From JBBWZH01 sp035544115 (GTDB taxonomy: Bacteria > Actinomycetota > Actinomycetes > Mycobacteriales > CADCTP01), in NCBI GenBank assembly GCA_963714145.1, contig OY970235.1, positions 310,001 to 374,000 on the forward strand: a stretch of 64,000 bases of DNA, given 5' to 3'. The first letter of the stretch is position 1; each line of letters begins with the position of its first letter. Under the pieces are notes generated by a model. That model made no database searches and had not been told where the DNA came from. It saw nothing but the letters and a program-made list of their open reading frames with translations. The position numbers and the translations under genes were made by a program. Positions 8,882 to 17,637 of this stretch are shown piece after piece.

Positions 8882-9027
8882 TCCTGCTCCCGTCCGGGTA
8901 GCGCTGCCCGGTGCAGCGCGCCGGAGCATTTCTCGCCGATCGGCGTTCGGGCGGCGGTCGCCGCGATGTTCGGGCCAGGTCAAGCCCGCTGAGCCGGGCC
9001 CGGGGCCGGCCGGTAGCGTCCTACGCC

Positions 9028-9741
9028 GTGCCCGACCGCTCCGCAGCCCAGGCCGGCCCGCGGCAGGCCCGGTTCCTGACCTGGGCCAGCCTGCGCTGGA
9101 TGATCCGGCACCGGGCCTGGACGCCCTGGTACCTGGTCCGGTACTGGCGGTTCTTCCGGTTCAAGCTGCGCAACCCGCATGTGATCACCGAGGGTTTCGT
9201 CTTCCTCGGCAAGAACGTCGAGCTGTACGCCCGGCGTGGCTACGGGCGGCTGGTGCTGGGCCGCTGGGTCCACATTGGACAGGGCAACGCGATCCGCTGC
9301 CACGAGGGCACCCTGCGGATCGGCGACAAGTGCGTGTTCGGCAAGGACAACACCGTCAACTGCTACCTGGACGTGGAGTTCGGCGCGACCACGATCGTCG
9401 CCGACTGGGTCTACATCTGCGATTTCGACCACGTGTTCAGCGATATCACCGTCCCGATCAAGGACCAGGGCATCGTGAAGACGCCGGTCCGGATCGGCCC
9501 GGACGTCTGGGTCGGCACCAAGGTCACGGTGCTGCGCGGGGTCACCGTCGGCCGGGGCAGCGTGCTGGCCGCGCACACCGTGGTGAACAAGGACGTCCCC
9601 GCGTACAGCGTGGTGGTGGGCGTGCCGGGGCGGGTGGTCCGGGACCGGGTCGCCGACTACCGGGCCGACGCCGCCCGCCGGGAGGCGCTGGCCGACATCG
9701 CCCGCAAGACCCGGGAGGCCGCCGCCCGCCCCGCCGACTGA
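9028..9741 (+). CDS. Left-handed beta-helix (hexapeptide repeat) acyltransferase
   Basis: A 237-residue protein. After a short helical N terminus come repeated hexapeptide turns (LVLGRWVHIGQGNAIRC, LRIGDKCVFGKDNTVN, TTIVADWVYICDFDHVF) and the typical C-terminal module of CysE/LacA/WbbJ-like acetyltransferases (VRIGPDVWVGTKVTVLRGVTVGRGSVLAAHTVVNKDVPAYSVVVGVPGR). The His in DFDHVF is the likely catalytic base. Such enzymes transfer acetyl groups from acetyl-CoA to sugars, often in polysaccharide assembly. GTG 9028 lies 8 nt after TAGCGT, suggesting a leaderless transcript. A charged C-terminal helix follows the fold. Confidence 0.88.
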   Translation: MPDRSAAQAGPRQARFLTWASLRWMIRHRAWTPWYLVRYWRFFRFKLRNPHVITEGFVFLGKNVELYARRGYGRLVLGRWVHIGQGNAIRCHEGTLRIGDKCVFGKDNTVNCYLDVEFGATTIVADWVYICDFDHVFSDITVPIKDQGIVKTPVRIGPDVWVGTKVTVLRGVTVGRGSVLAAHTVVNKDVPAYSVVVGVPGRVVRDRVADYRADAARREALADIARKTREAAARPAD

Positions 9742-9848
9742 GCGGCTCAGCGGCGGGCCGGCGCCACCGCTCCGCGCGCCCAGCTCACTCGCGTTCGGCT
9801 GCTCCCGCGCCGGGACGGCCGCGTACGCGGCGGGGGTTAGGGTGCGGC

Positions 9849-11492
9849 ATGGTAACGGCGCAGGCCACCGGGGCGAAGCTGGACGGGCACGGCGGCGACG
9901 TCGCGCTCGGCGCGCTGCTCGGCTTCGGTGTGGCGGAGATGTTCACGCTGTCCGGCGGGCACGTGTTCCCGCTGTACGACGCGGCGGTGCGGGCCGGTGT
10001 GCGGATCGTCGACGTCCGGCACGAGCCGACCGCGGTGTTCGCCGCCGAAGGGCTGGCCAAGCTGACCCGCCGCCCCGGGCTGGCCGTGGTCACCGCCGGC
10101 CCGGGCGTGACCAACGCGGTCAGCGGGATCACCACGGCGTACTTCAGCGGCTCGCCGGTGGTGCTGCTCGGCGGCCGGGCGCCGACCGTGAACTGGGGGC
10201 GCGGCGGCCTGCAGGAGCTCGACCACGTGCCGATCCTGGCCCCGGTGACCAAGCACGCCTCGACCGCGACCAGCACCGGGGCGATCGGCGCCGAGGTCCG
10301 GGCGGCGGTGCTGGCCGCGCTCACCCCGCACCGCGGCCCGGCGTTCGTGGACATCCCGATGGACCTGATCTTCGCCCCGGCCACCGCGGAGCTGCCGCCG
10401 GCCGAGCCGCCGCGCGGCCCCGAGCCGGACCCGGACGAGGTGCTGGCCGCGGCCCGGCTGCTGGCCGCCGCGGAGCGGCCGGCGATCATCGCGGGCACCG
10501 ACGTCTACTGGGAAGGCGCCTGGGACGCGCTGCGGCAGGCGGCCGAGGCGCTGCGGGTGCCGGTGTTCGCCAACGGGCTGGGTCGCGGCTGCCTGCCCGC
10601 CGACCACGAGCTGGCGTTCGCCCGCACCCGCGGCCTGCTGCGCCGGGAGGCCGACCTGGTGCTGGTGATCGGCACCCCGCTGGACTTCCGGCTCGGCTTC
10701 GGCGACTTCGGCGCCGCCACCGTGCTGCACGCGGTCGACCACCCGAGCCGGCGCGCCACGCACGCCCGGGTCGCGCTGGCCCCGGCCGGCGACCTGGGCA
10801 CGATCCTGGCCGGGCTGGCCGGCCTGGCCGGCGCGCCGCGGGCCGACCACGAGCCCTGGCTGGCCCGGCTGCGGGCCGCCGAGGACGCCGCCCGCGCGGC
10901 CGAGCAGGCCCAGCTGGACGCCGACACCGACCCGATCAAGCCGGCCCGGGTGTACGGCGAGCTGCGCCGCCGGCTGGCCCGGGACGCGGTGCTGATCGGC
11001 GACGGCGGCGACTTCGTCTCCTACGCCGGCAAGTACCTCGACTCGTACCAGCCCGGCTGCTGGCTGGACCCGGGCCCGTACGGCTGCCTGGGCACCGGGC
11101 TGGGCTACGCGATCGCGGCCCGGGTGGCCCGGCCGTCCAGCCAGGTCGTGTTGATGCTCGGCGACGGCGCCGCCGGCATGTCCCTGATGGACGTGGACAC
11201 GCTGGTCCGGCACCAGCTGCCGGCGGTGATCGTGGTCGGCAACAACGGCGGCTGGGGGCTGGAGAAGCACCCGATGCGCGCCATCTACGGCTACGACGTC
11301 GCGGCCGACCTGCGCGCCGACACCCGCTACGACGAGGTGGCCGCCGCGCTCGGCGGCGCCGGCGAGACCGTGGAGCGCGCCGCCGACCTGGGCCCGGCGC
11401 TGGACCGCGCGTTCGCCGCCGGCGTCCCGTACCTGCTCAACGTGCGCACCGACCCGGCCGACGCCTACCCGCGCTCATCCGTACTCGCCTAG
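9849..11492 (+). CDS. Thiamine-diphosphate enzyme, acetolactate synthase-like (IlvG-type)
   Basis: A 547-residue TPP-dependent enzyme of the acetolactate synthase/benzoylformate decarboxylase superfamily. The N-terminal Pyr domain has FTLSGGHVFPLYD and RHEPTAVFAAEG with the activating Glu; a central FAD/DHS-like domain follows; the C-terminal PP domain has the TPP motif GDGAAGMSLMDVDTLVRHQLPAVIVVGNNGG. It resembles mycobacterial IlvG (Rv1820), whose role in branched-chain synthesis is weaker than that of IlvB1; oxalyl-CoA or other keto-acid chemistry is possible. The genuine IlvB lies at 63130, so this is a paralogue. TAGGGT ends 5 nt before the ATG. No regulatory small subunit is adjacent. 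Confidence 0.85.
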   Translation: MVTAQATGAKLDGHGGDVALGALLGFGVAEMFTLSGGHVFPLYDAAVRAGVRIVDVRHEPTAVFAAEGLAKLTRRPGLAVVTAGPGVTNAVSGITTAYFSGSPVVLLGGRAPTVNWGRGGLQELDHVPILAPVTKHASTATSTGAIGAEVRAAVLAALTPHRGPAFVDIPMDLIFAPATAELPPAEPPRGPEPDPDEVLAAARLLAAAERPAIIAGTDVYWEGAWDALRQAAEALRVPVFANGLGRGCLPADHELAFARTRGLLRREADLVLVIGTPLDFRLGFGDFGAATVLHAVDHPSRRATHARVALAPAGDLGTILAGLAGLAGAPRADHEPWLARLRAAEDAARAAEQAQLDADTDPIKPARVYGELRRRLARDAVLIGDGGDFVSYAGKYLDSYQPGCWLDPGPYGCLGTGLGYAIAARVARPSSQVVLMLGDGAAGMSLMDVDTLVRHQLPAVIVVGNNGGWGLEKHPMRAIYGYDVAADLRADTRYDEVAAALGGAGETVERAADLGPALDRAFAAGVPYLLNVRTDPADAYPRSSVLA

Positions 11493-11578
11493 CCACCGGC
11501 CCCGGGTGCCATGACTCCAGAGCGTCTCCGGCTCGGTCGATCGACAGCGCGGCTGGCAGGCGGGTCGGCCACCCGGCG

Positions 11579-11626
11579 TTGACAGGCCGGCTGCGTGGTA
11601 GTCATAGTTATGACCATGACTACCAC
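11579..11626 (+). promoter_or_regulatory. Promoter and palindromic operator of the phd/relE-type toxin-antitoxin operon
   Basis: TTGACA (11579-11584) and CATAGT (11603-11608) are a near-consensus promoter with an 18-bp spacer; transcription would start about at ATG 11616. GTGGTAGTCAT (11595-11605) and ATGACTACCAC (11616-11626) are perfect 11-bp inverted arms with a 10-bp spacer, and a smaller palindrome GTCATAGTTATGAC (11601-11614) sits inside. The operator covers the -10 box and the start codon, the expected arrangement for autorepression by a Phd/YefM antitoxin. Confidence 0.8.
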
Positions 11627-11903
11627 GTTGCCGTTGGCTGAGGTCAAGGCACACCTGTCCGAGTTGGTGGGTCGCGTCGATACTCAGCACGAGCGCGTGA
11701 CGGTGACGATCTATGGCCGACCGGCGGCGGTACTGGTCTCGATCGACGATCTCGAGGCGCTGGAAGAGACGATCGCCGTGCTCAGCGACGCGGCCACCGT
11801 GCGCCGCCTGGCCGAGTCCGAGGCGGAGTTGGCGCGGGGTGAGGTTGTCGACGCGGACGGGTTGGCGGCGGCGATGGCTGCCCGGCGTGGCAAGCCTGCG
11901 TGA
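11616..11903 (+). CDS. Phd/YefM-type antitoxin
   Basis: A 95-residue antitoxin. The N-terminal half has the Phd/YefM DNA-binding pattern (TTLPLAEVKAHLSELVGRVDTQHERVTVTIYGRPAAVLVSIDDLEALEETI), and the acidic, Ala/Glu-rich C-terminal half should wrap the toxin. In-frame starts exist at 11595, 11610 and 11616; I prefer 11616 because a consensus promoter predicts transcription starting there. Its TGA overlaps the toxin start in GTGA, the usual coupling. It should neutralise the downstream RelE-like toxin and repress its own promoter. Base composition is visibly less GC-rich than in neighbouring genes, as in mobile toxin-antitoxin modules. Confidence 0.9.
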   Translation: MTTTLPLAEVKAHLSELVGRVDTQHERVTVTIYGRPAAVLVSIDDLEALEETIAVLSDAATVRRLAESEAELARGEVVDADGLAAAMAARRGKPA

Positions 11904-12190
11904 GTTCCGGCGAAGACGAGGACCGTTACCAGCTTCGTACGACTCCGACGGTGCGCCGGTCACTGACCGAACGGCTGCCGGAGGCGGTCGCGGCGGCAGC
12001 CTACGAGTTCATGATCGGACCGTTGCTCGACAACCCGTACAAGATCGGGAAACGCCTCACCGCACCGCTGGCGGACAAGTTCAGTGCGCGACGCGGCACG
12101 TACCGGGTCCTCTACGAGATCGACGATGGAACCAGAACGGTCACCGTCGTGGATGTCGATCACCGGGGTGACGTCTACCGCCCGCGCTGA
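11900..12190 (+). CDS. RelE/ParE-superfamily toxin
   Basis: A 96-residue RelE-fold protein. An N-terminal variable stretch is followed by helices (PEAVAAAAYEFMIGPLLDNPYKIGKRLTAP) and the conserved strand region FSARRGTYRVLYEIDDGTRTVTVVDVDHRGDVYR, where the Arg residues of the RRGxYRVxY segment and the final YR match RelE-type mRNA endonucleases. The family cleaves mRNA in the ribosomal A site. The GTG at 11900 overlaps the antitoxin stop by 4 bp. No frame damage is seen, so the module looks intact. Confidence 0.88.
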   Translation: MSSGEDEDRYQLRTTPTVRRSLTERLPEAVAAAAYEFMIGPLLDNPYKIGKRLTAPLADKFSARRGTYRVLYEIDDGTRTVTVVDVDHRGDVYRPR

Positions 12191-12222
12191 GCCAGCCCGG
12201 CTGGTGGCAAGATGGGCGGGCC

Positions 12223-13488
12223 ATGCGCGTGCTGATGTTGTCGTGGGAGTATCCGCCGGTGCTGGTCGGGGGGCTCGGCCGGCACGTGCATGCGCTCGCC
12301 GAGGCGATGGCCCGGGCCGGGCACGAGGTCACCGTGCTGACCCGGCACGTGGACGGCGCCGGGTTCGACGAGCTGGCCGGCGGGGTGCGGGTGGTCCGGG
12401 TGCCCGATGACCCGCCGCTGTTCGGTTTCGAGACCGAGCTGCTGGCCTGGACGATGGCGTTCAACCACGCGCTGACCAGGGCCGGCCTGGACGTGGTCGC
12501 CGGCGATCCGCCGGACGTGCTGCACGCGCACGACTGGCTGGTCGCGCACGCCGCCGCCACGCTCAAGCACCACCTCGGCGGCCCGCTGGTGGCCACCGTG
12601 CACGCCACCGAGGCCGGCCGGCACCAGGGCTGGCTGCCCGGGCCGATGAACAAGGCGATCCACTCGGTCGAATGGTGGCTGACCTACGAGGCGCGCCGGG
12701 TGGTGACCTGCTCGGACTACATGCGCTGGGAGGTCACCCGGCTGTTCGAGCTGCCGCCGGACAAGATGGACGTGGTACCGAACGGCGTCCGGGTGGACCG
12801 CTGGCGGCCCCCGCCGGCCCGCGTGGCCGCGGCCCGGGCCAGGTACGCCGGCAGCGGGCCGCTGCTGGTCTTCTCCGGCCGGCTGGTGTACGAGAAGGGC
12901 CTGCACGACCTGCTCCGGGCGATGCCCCGGCTGCGCCGCCGGCACCCCGGCATCCGGCTGGTGGTCGCCGGTTCCGGCCCGCACGACGGGGCGCTGCGGC
13001 AGCAGGCGCGGGAGCTGCGGCTGGGCCGGTCGGTGCGGTTCGCCGGGTTCGTGCCGGAGGAGGAGCTCGCCGCGCTGGCCGGCGCCGCCGACTGCGCCGT
13101 GGTGCCGTCGATCTACGAGCCGTTCGGGCTGGTGGCGCTGGAGGCGGCGGCCGCCGGCACCCCGCTGGTGGCGGCGGACGTGGGCGGGCTGCGCGAGCTG
13201 GTCGAGCACGGCCGGACCGGGCTGCGGTTCCGGTCCGGCGACGTGGCCGGGCTGGCCGACGCGGTGACCGCGCTGCTGTCCGACCAGGTGCTGGCCCGCC
13301 GGATGGCCCGGGCGGCCCGGACCATGGTGGCCACCGACCACTCCTGGGACCAGGTGGCCGCGTGCACCGTCGACGTCTACGAGCGGGCCGCCCGGGAGGA
13401 GCGCGCGCTGCAGGCCGGCCTGGCCGGCCGGGTGCTACCGCGGCTCGTCGTCCGCGACGGCAACCTGCTGACCGGCGCGACGTCGTAG
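12223..13488 (+). CDS. Family 4 glycosyltransferase (alpha-glucan/glycogen synthase-like, Rv3032 type)
   Basis: A 421-residue GT-B enzyme. The N-terminal acceptor domain begins MLSWEYPPVLVGGLGRHVHALAEAMARAGHEVTVLT, the glycogen-synthase-like start with a GGLGRHV loop, then HAHDWLVAHAA. The C-terminal donor domain has FSGRLVYEKGLHDLLRAMP and the E-x7-E element PSIYEPFGLVALEAAAAGTPLVA. It resembles mycobacterial Rv3032, which elongates the alpha-1,4-glucan of methylglucose lipopolysaccharide and glycogen. The partner genes in that pathway (GH57 and methyltransferase) are present at 21472-23864, but here this gene is about 8 kb away and in the opposite relative orientation to what I recall for M. 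tuberculosis. Confidence 0.88.
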   Translation: MRVLMLSWEYPPVLVGGLGRHVHALAEAMARAGHEVTVLTRHVDGAGFDELAGGVRVVRVPDDPPLFGFETELLAWTMAFNHALTRAGLDVVAGDPPDVLHAHDWLVAHAAATLKHHLGGPLVATVHATEAGRHQGWLPGPMNKAIHSVEWWLTYEARRVVTCSDYMRWEVTRLFELPPDKMDVVPNGVRVDRWRPPPARVAAARARYAGSGPLLVFSGRLVYEKGLHDLLRAMPRLRRRHPGIRLVVAGSGPHDGALRQQARELRLGRSVRFAGFVPEEELAALAGAADCAVVPSIYEPFGLVALEAAAAGTPLVAADVGGLRELVEHGRTGLRFRSGDVAGLADAVTALLSDQVLARRMARAARTMVATDHSWDQVAACTVDVYERAAREERALQAGLAGRVLPRLVVRDGNLLTGATS

Positions 13489-13502
13489 CCGGTCCGGCAC
13501 CG

Positions 13503-15119
13503 CTAGACCCGGAACTGCCCGACCAGCTCACGCAGCTGGTAGCTCATCCGGGACAGCTCCTCGGTGGCGGCGCGGCTGTCCGTGATGCCGGTGGAGGTGT
13601 TCTGGGCCGCGGTGGCGATGCCCGCGATCGTGGTCGCGATCCCGGCCGAGCCGACCGCCGCCTCGGCGATGCTCCGGCTCATCTCGTTGGTGGTGGCGGT
13701 CTGCTCCTCGACGGCCGAGGCGATCGTGTGCTGGTAGTCGCCGAGCCGTCCGGCGATCTCGACGATCTCGTTGATCGCATCGGTGGCGGCGGCCGTGTCC
13801 CGCTGGATGCTCAGCACCCGGGTGTGGATGTCCTCGGTGGCCCTGCTCGTCTCCTGCGCCAGATCCTTGACCTCGCTGGCCACCACGGCGAAACCCTTGC
13901 CGGCCGCACCGGCCCGGGCGGCCTCGATGGTCGCGTTCAGCGCGAGCAGGTTCGTCTGCTCGGCGATCGCCGTGATGGCCTTGACCACGTCACCGATCCG
14001 CTGGCTGGACTCGCCCAGCCGTCCGATCAGGTCGCCGCTCGCCTGGGCGGCCCGGGTGGTCTCCTCGCCCACCCGGGCGGCTTCGGCGGCGTTGCTGGAG
14101 ATCTCCCGGATCGACGCGGACATCTGCTCGGCGCCCGCGGCGACGGTCTGCACGTTGCGGGTGACCTCGGCGGCGGCGGTGCCGACGAGGCCGGACCGGG
14201 TGGAGGTCTCCTCGGCGTTGGTCACGATCTGGGCCGCGTTCGCGGTGAGATGCTCGCTGGCCGTCGTCACGGTCGCCGCCGCGGTCGTGATCCGGCGGAC
14301 CGTGTCGGCGATCTTCTCCACGAACCCGTTGAAGGACCGGCTGACCGCGGTGAACTCGTCCCGGCCACCGACGTCCAGGCGCTGCGTCAGGTCACCCTCG
14401 CCCTCGGCGATGTCGGCCAGCCGGCCGCCGATCGCGCCCAGCGGCCCGGTGATGGACCGGGTCAGCGCGACGGCGATGAGCAGCGAACCGAGCAGTGCCA
14501 CGATGCCCAGTGTGGTCGCGAGCCGGCCGGTCGAGTTGGCGGCCGCGGACGCGCTGCGCGCGGCCGCGGCCGCATCCGCCCGCGCCGCCGCTACCAGCTT
14601 GTCGATCCCGCCGCTGACCTGCTGGAACAGCTTGATCTCCCGGCCCAGCACCAGGTCGTTGGCCGCCGCGGTCTGGCTGGCGGTGCCGACCCGGTAGGCG
14701 GCGATGACCTCCTGGTCGGTGGCCGCGAACTCGTTGTACGTGGTCCGGACAGCCTGCGCGGCGTCGGCGTCGGCGGTGGACAGCGGCTGGGCGGTCAGGG
14801 TGTCCAGTTCGGTGGAGAAGCTCTCCATCGCGGCGAGGTACGCGGCGCGGGACGGGGCCGAATCGGCCGTGGCGCCGGGCGCGCCCCGGATGATGTCGAA
14901 GGCGTACGCGGTCTGCCAGCCGTTGAAGTCGGCGCTGCGGAACTTCACCTGCATGGCCGCGTCGACCCGGGCCACCGCCTGCGAGAGGCTCGCGTTCGCG
15001 GACCTGGTCTGGGCGGCCGACGACAGCGCGACCAGCCAGATGCCGACCACACAGAGCAGCACCGCCGCGAATCCGGCGGTCATCCTGGTCACCAGCCGGA
15101 CCCGTCGAAGTACGCCCAC
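13503..15119 (-). CDS. Methyl-accepting chemotaxis protein
   Basis: A 538-residue transmembrane receptor: TM1 (about 12-32), a mostly helical periplasmic-side sensor (about 33-195), TM2 (about 200-220), a HAMP domain (LTRSITGPLGAIGGRLADIAEGEGDLTQRL) and a long coiled-coil signalling domain with the CheA/CheW-binding tip EQTNLLALNATIEAARAG. After the tip the usual Glu of AGE is Ala (AGAAGKGFAVVA), a small departure from consensus. GTG 15119 has AGGAG 6-10 nt upstream. Chemoreceptors occur in actinobacteria with motile spores such as Actinoplanes. It is third in a minus-strand run after a GGDEF protein, suggesting a shared signalling role. Confidence 0.93.
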   Translation of the reverse strand: MGVLRRVRLVTRMTAGFAAVLLCVVGIWLVALSSAAQTRSANASLSQAVARVDAAMQVKFRSADFNGWQTAYAFDIIRGAPGATADSAPSRAAYLAAMESFSTELDTLTAQPLSTADADAAQAVRTTYNEFAATDQEVIAAYRVGTASQTAAANDLVLGREIKLFQQVSGGIDKLVAAARADAAAAARSASAAANSTGRLATTLGIVALLGSLLIAVALTRSITGPLGAIGGRLADIAEGEGDLTQRLDVGGRDEFTAVSRSFNGFVEKIADTVRRITTAAATVTTASEHLTANAAQIVTNAEETSTRSGLVGTAAAEVTRNVQTVAAGAEQMSASIREISSNAAEAARVGEETTRAAQASGDLIGRLGESSQRIGDVVKAITAIAEQTNLLALNATIEAARAGAAGKGFAVVASEVKDLAQETSRATEDIHTRVLSIQRDTAAATDAINEIVEIAGRLGDYQHTIASAVEEQTATTNEMSRSIAEAAVGSAGIATTIAGIATAAQNTSTGITDSRAATEELSRMSYQLRELVGQFRV

Positions 15120-15225
15120 TGCCAGCTCCTATCGGTGGCGGATCGCCACTCCCGCTGGCCCCATCGGCCACCCGGCGGTGGACCGGAGGAAAGTCGCCGG
15201 GCTTGACGGGCGGCCGGCGGCGGCG

Positions 15226-16584
15226 TCAGGCCGGGCGGTGCCCGCGTCCGGCATTGAGGGCATTCGCCGGCATGTGGCTGAGCCAGAGCCGTTCCGAGGC
15301 GGTGACCGGGCCGCCGACCTCGACCCGGTCCCGGCCGCCGGCCTTGGCCCGGTACAGCGCCGCGTCCGCCGACGCGAGCAGGTCGTCCACCACGTAGCCG
15401 ACCTCGACGGTGCTGGCCACGCCGACGGAGACGGTGACCCGGGCGACCCGGTCGGCGTCCGGCCGGATCGGCCAGCCGCCGGTGATCGGCACCTGCTGGC
15501 CGGCCACCTGGGCACGGATCCGTTCGGCCACCGCGGCCGCCTCGACCACGCCGGTGTCGGGCAGGAGCACGCCGAACTCCTCCCCGCCGAGCCGGCCGAC
15601 GTGGTCACCGGGCCGCACCCCGCGGCGCAGCGTGCCGGCCACCTCGGCCAGCACCTCGTCGCCGATCAGGTGCCCCCAGGTGTCGTTCACGTTCTTGAAG
15701 TGGTCCACGTCCAGCAGCAGCAGGGCGCACGGGGTCTCGCCGTGTGCCGCGCGGCCGACCGAGCGGCGGGCCAGGCCCAGCCAGTGCACCGCGGTGGCCA
15801 GCCCGGTCTTGCCGTCGGTCTGCGCCGCCTCGCGCAGTTCCTCGTGGATCAGCGCCCGCTGCAGCAGCACCACCGGCGGCACCACGGCCAGCATCAGCGC
15901 CGGCGCCACCGACCAGGCCAGCGCCGCCAGCAGGCCGAGCGCGAGCGCGGTCAGGTCGGCGACCAGGGTGGCGGTGTCGCCGACCGCCTGCCGCAGCCGC
16001 ACCCCGGGTTCGGTCAGCCGGATCGCCAGCGCCACCAGCGCCACGTTCACCAGTTCGTAGCTGATCAGGGCGGCCACCAGGGCCCAGACCAGCCGCCAGT
16101 TGTCGGTGGTGGGCAGCGTCGCCGGCGCCACCCGGGCGTCCGCGGCGAGCCACAGCACCGCGTGTGCGGCCAGCGCGGACAGCGCCAGCCCGGCTGCGTT
16201 GAACACCCTGCGGTAGGTCGCCGGCAGCACATCGCGGACCAGCAGCGGCACCAGCAGCGCGGCCGCGGCCACCACGTACGGTGCCGGCAGCAGCAGCGCG
16301 ATCGCGACCAGCCAGACCGATACCAGGTCCCGGTACGGCCGGCCGCGGACCAGCGTCGGCATCCCCACCCGGCGCGCCACCTCGATGCTGACGACGGCGA
16401 CCAGGCACAGCTCGACCAGGGTCCGGATGTCCAGCCAGTGGAACGGGCGGTGCTCGGCGGCGATCAGCAGGGGCAGCACCGCGGCCGGCAGCACGATCAC
16501 CGCCGCGATGAACAGGGCACCGCGCCGGGGCAGCCGCCACAGCGCCCACCCTCGGACGGCTAGCACGGCCCAGCACCCCCTCAC
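15226..16584 (-). CDS. Membrane diguanylate cyclase (GGDEF domain)
   Basis: A 452-residue protein with about six to eight hydrophobic segments in residues 20-265 and a C-terminal GGDEF domain (about 275-435). The domain has LLLLDVDHFKNVNDTWGHLIGDEVL (metal and GTP binding) and the active-site loop LGGEEFGVLLPD, so it should make cyclic di-GMP. No clear RxxD inhibitory site precedes the loop; the segment is RRGVRPGDHVGR, where RPGD could serve. GTG 16584 is taken as start but weakly supported; a GTG a few codons further in is possible. It lies between a helix-hairpin-helix protein gene and a chemoreceptor gene on the same strand. Confidence 0.9.
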   Translation of the reverse strand: MRGCWAVLAVRGWALWRLPRRGALFIAAVIVLPAAVLPLLIAAEHRPFHWLDIRTLVELCLVAVVSIEVARRVGMPTLVRGRPYRDLVSVWLVAIALLLPAPYVVAAAALLVPLLVRDVLPATYRRVFNAAGLALSALAAHAVLWLAADARVAPATLPTTDNWRLVWALVAALISYELVNVALVALAIRLTEPGVRLRQAVGDTATLVADLTALALGLLAALAWSVAPALMLAVVPPVVLLQRALIHEELREAAQTDGKTGLATAVHWLGLARRSVGRAAHGETPCALLLLDVDHFKNVNDTWGHLIGDEVLAEVAGTLRRGVRPGDHVGRLGGEEFGVLLPDTGVVEAAAVAERIRAQVAGQQVPITGGWPIRPDADRVARVTVSVGVASTVEVGYVVDDLLASADAALYRAKAGGRDRVEVGGPVTASERLWLSHMPANALNAGRGHRPA

Positions 16585-16643
16585 GCGAGGGACCCTGCTC
16601 GTTCGGTGCTCGTTATGGAGCGACCGGTCGCCGCGCCGGTCGG

Positions 16644-17361
16644 TCAGACCGGTCGCAGAGGGTCCTCACCGTACTTCGCACGGTGCAGCTCTGCGGCTTG
16701 CCCGACCCAATCCTCCCGCTCGATTCGTTGCCTGGTGTCCTTTATCGCGATCCGGAGTCGTTCCCGCCCGGCCGGGTCCAGTGCCGCCAGTCTGCGCGAA
16801 CGTGTGGATGCCGAACTCGTGCAGGGCCGATTCGGTGGCCGGCCCGATGCCCCGGATATCCCGCAGGTCGTCCGATCGGCCCGCCAACCCGTTCCGCGCC
16901 GCCCCGGCCAGGTCCGGCGCCGATCGGGGTGCCGGCACCGGAACGGTCGGCTCGGCCGGCGGGGCGGCGGCCGGTCCGGCGCCGGTGGCGGTGCCGTCGT
17001 CGGCGGCCGCGACCGGGCCGGCGGGGGGCGCCGCCTCGACCTGGCCGGCCCGGGTGGCCACGGTCGGCGGCGTGGCCGGGCTGGGCGGCACCGGATCGTC
17101 CGCCGCCGGCCCGACCGGGGTGGCGTCCGCCACCGCGGCTGGTGCCCGGGTCCGGGCCGGATCCGCGGCCGGTGCCGGGGCCGGATCCGCGGCGGGTGGT
17201 CGAGGCGGGTCCAGGATGGACACCGGGGGGACGACGGTGAGGCGCCGAGGACTGGCCGCGCCGACCGGCCCCCGGCGGCGGCGCAGGAACAGCCAGCCGA
17301 CCGACAGGGCCAGCAGGACGACTCCGACGAGCACCCGGGCGGTCCGGACAGCAGCACGCAC
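16644..17361 (-). pseudogene. Frameshifted membrane-anchored helix-hairpin-helix protein
   Basis: From GTG 17361 (AGGAGG at 17373-17368, ideal spacing) the frame encodes a short N terminus, one membrane helix (VLVGVVLLALSVGWLFL), an Arg patch, about 110 residues rich in Pro and Ala, and a helix-hairpin-helix segment DLRDIRGIGPATESALHEFGIHTFAQ. There it shifts: the expected continuation LAALDPAGRERLRIAIKDTR...HRAKYGEDPL lies in the next frame and stops at 16644. One extra T at 16791 (coding-strand CAG-A-CTG instead of CAG-CTG) explains it. HHH segments of this kind resemble the predicted flap-endonuclease-like domains found in ribosomal L21-like and tape-measure-type proteins. Function is unknown; either a fresh mutation or a base-call error. 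Confidence 0.8.
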
Positions 17362-17405
17362 GACGATCCTCCTCATTCCGGCCCGTGCCCCGACATCGCG
17401 GCGCG

Positions 17406-17461
17406 GCACCGGTGGATCCTGCGAAGGTAGTCCAGCGTCGTCATGCACCGGTGGATGTCAA
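17406..17461 (-). promoter_or_regulatory. Candidate promoter with direct repeats upstream of the HHH/GGDEF/MCP genes
   Basis: In the 276-bp gap (17362-17637) no gene is seen. Reading the minus strand, TTGACA lies at 17461-17456 and a weak GACGCT -10-like hexamer about 16 bp on. GCACCGGTGGAT occurs twice, at 17406-17417 and 17445-17456, each containing the palindrome ACCGGT, 39 bp apart. These could be a promoter with two regulator sites for the gene run to the left. Confidence 0.3.
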
Positions 17462-17637
17462 GCCCGGACGGCCCGGAGCGACCGGCCTGGGCTCCGCCGT
17501 CGCGATACGCGGCCATCCAGCAAGATTAGGGCGGATCTTGGCCCGGCGCCCGGCCAGACCATCGATCCGGCCCGCGCCGTACGGTTCCGGCCCGGTCATC
17601 CGCGTCGTCGCCGGCCGCGCCCGCGGGGGCTGATCGC

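Noticed and set aside
9028..9741. Longer start for the acyltransferase at 8911
   Set aside because: The extra residues do not match the fold and would run over a -10 box positioned for GTG 9028.
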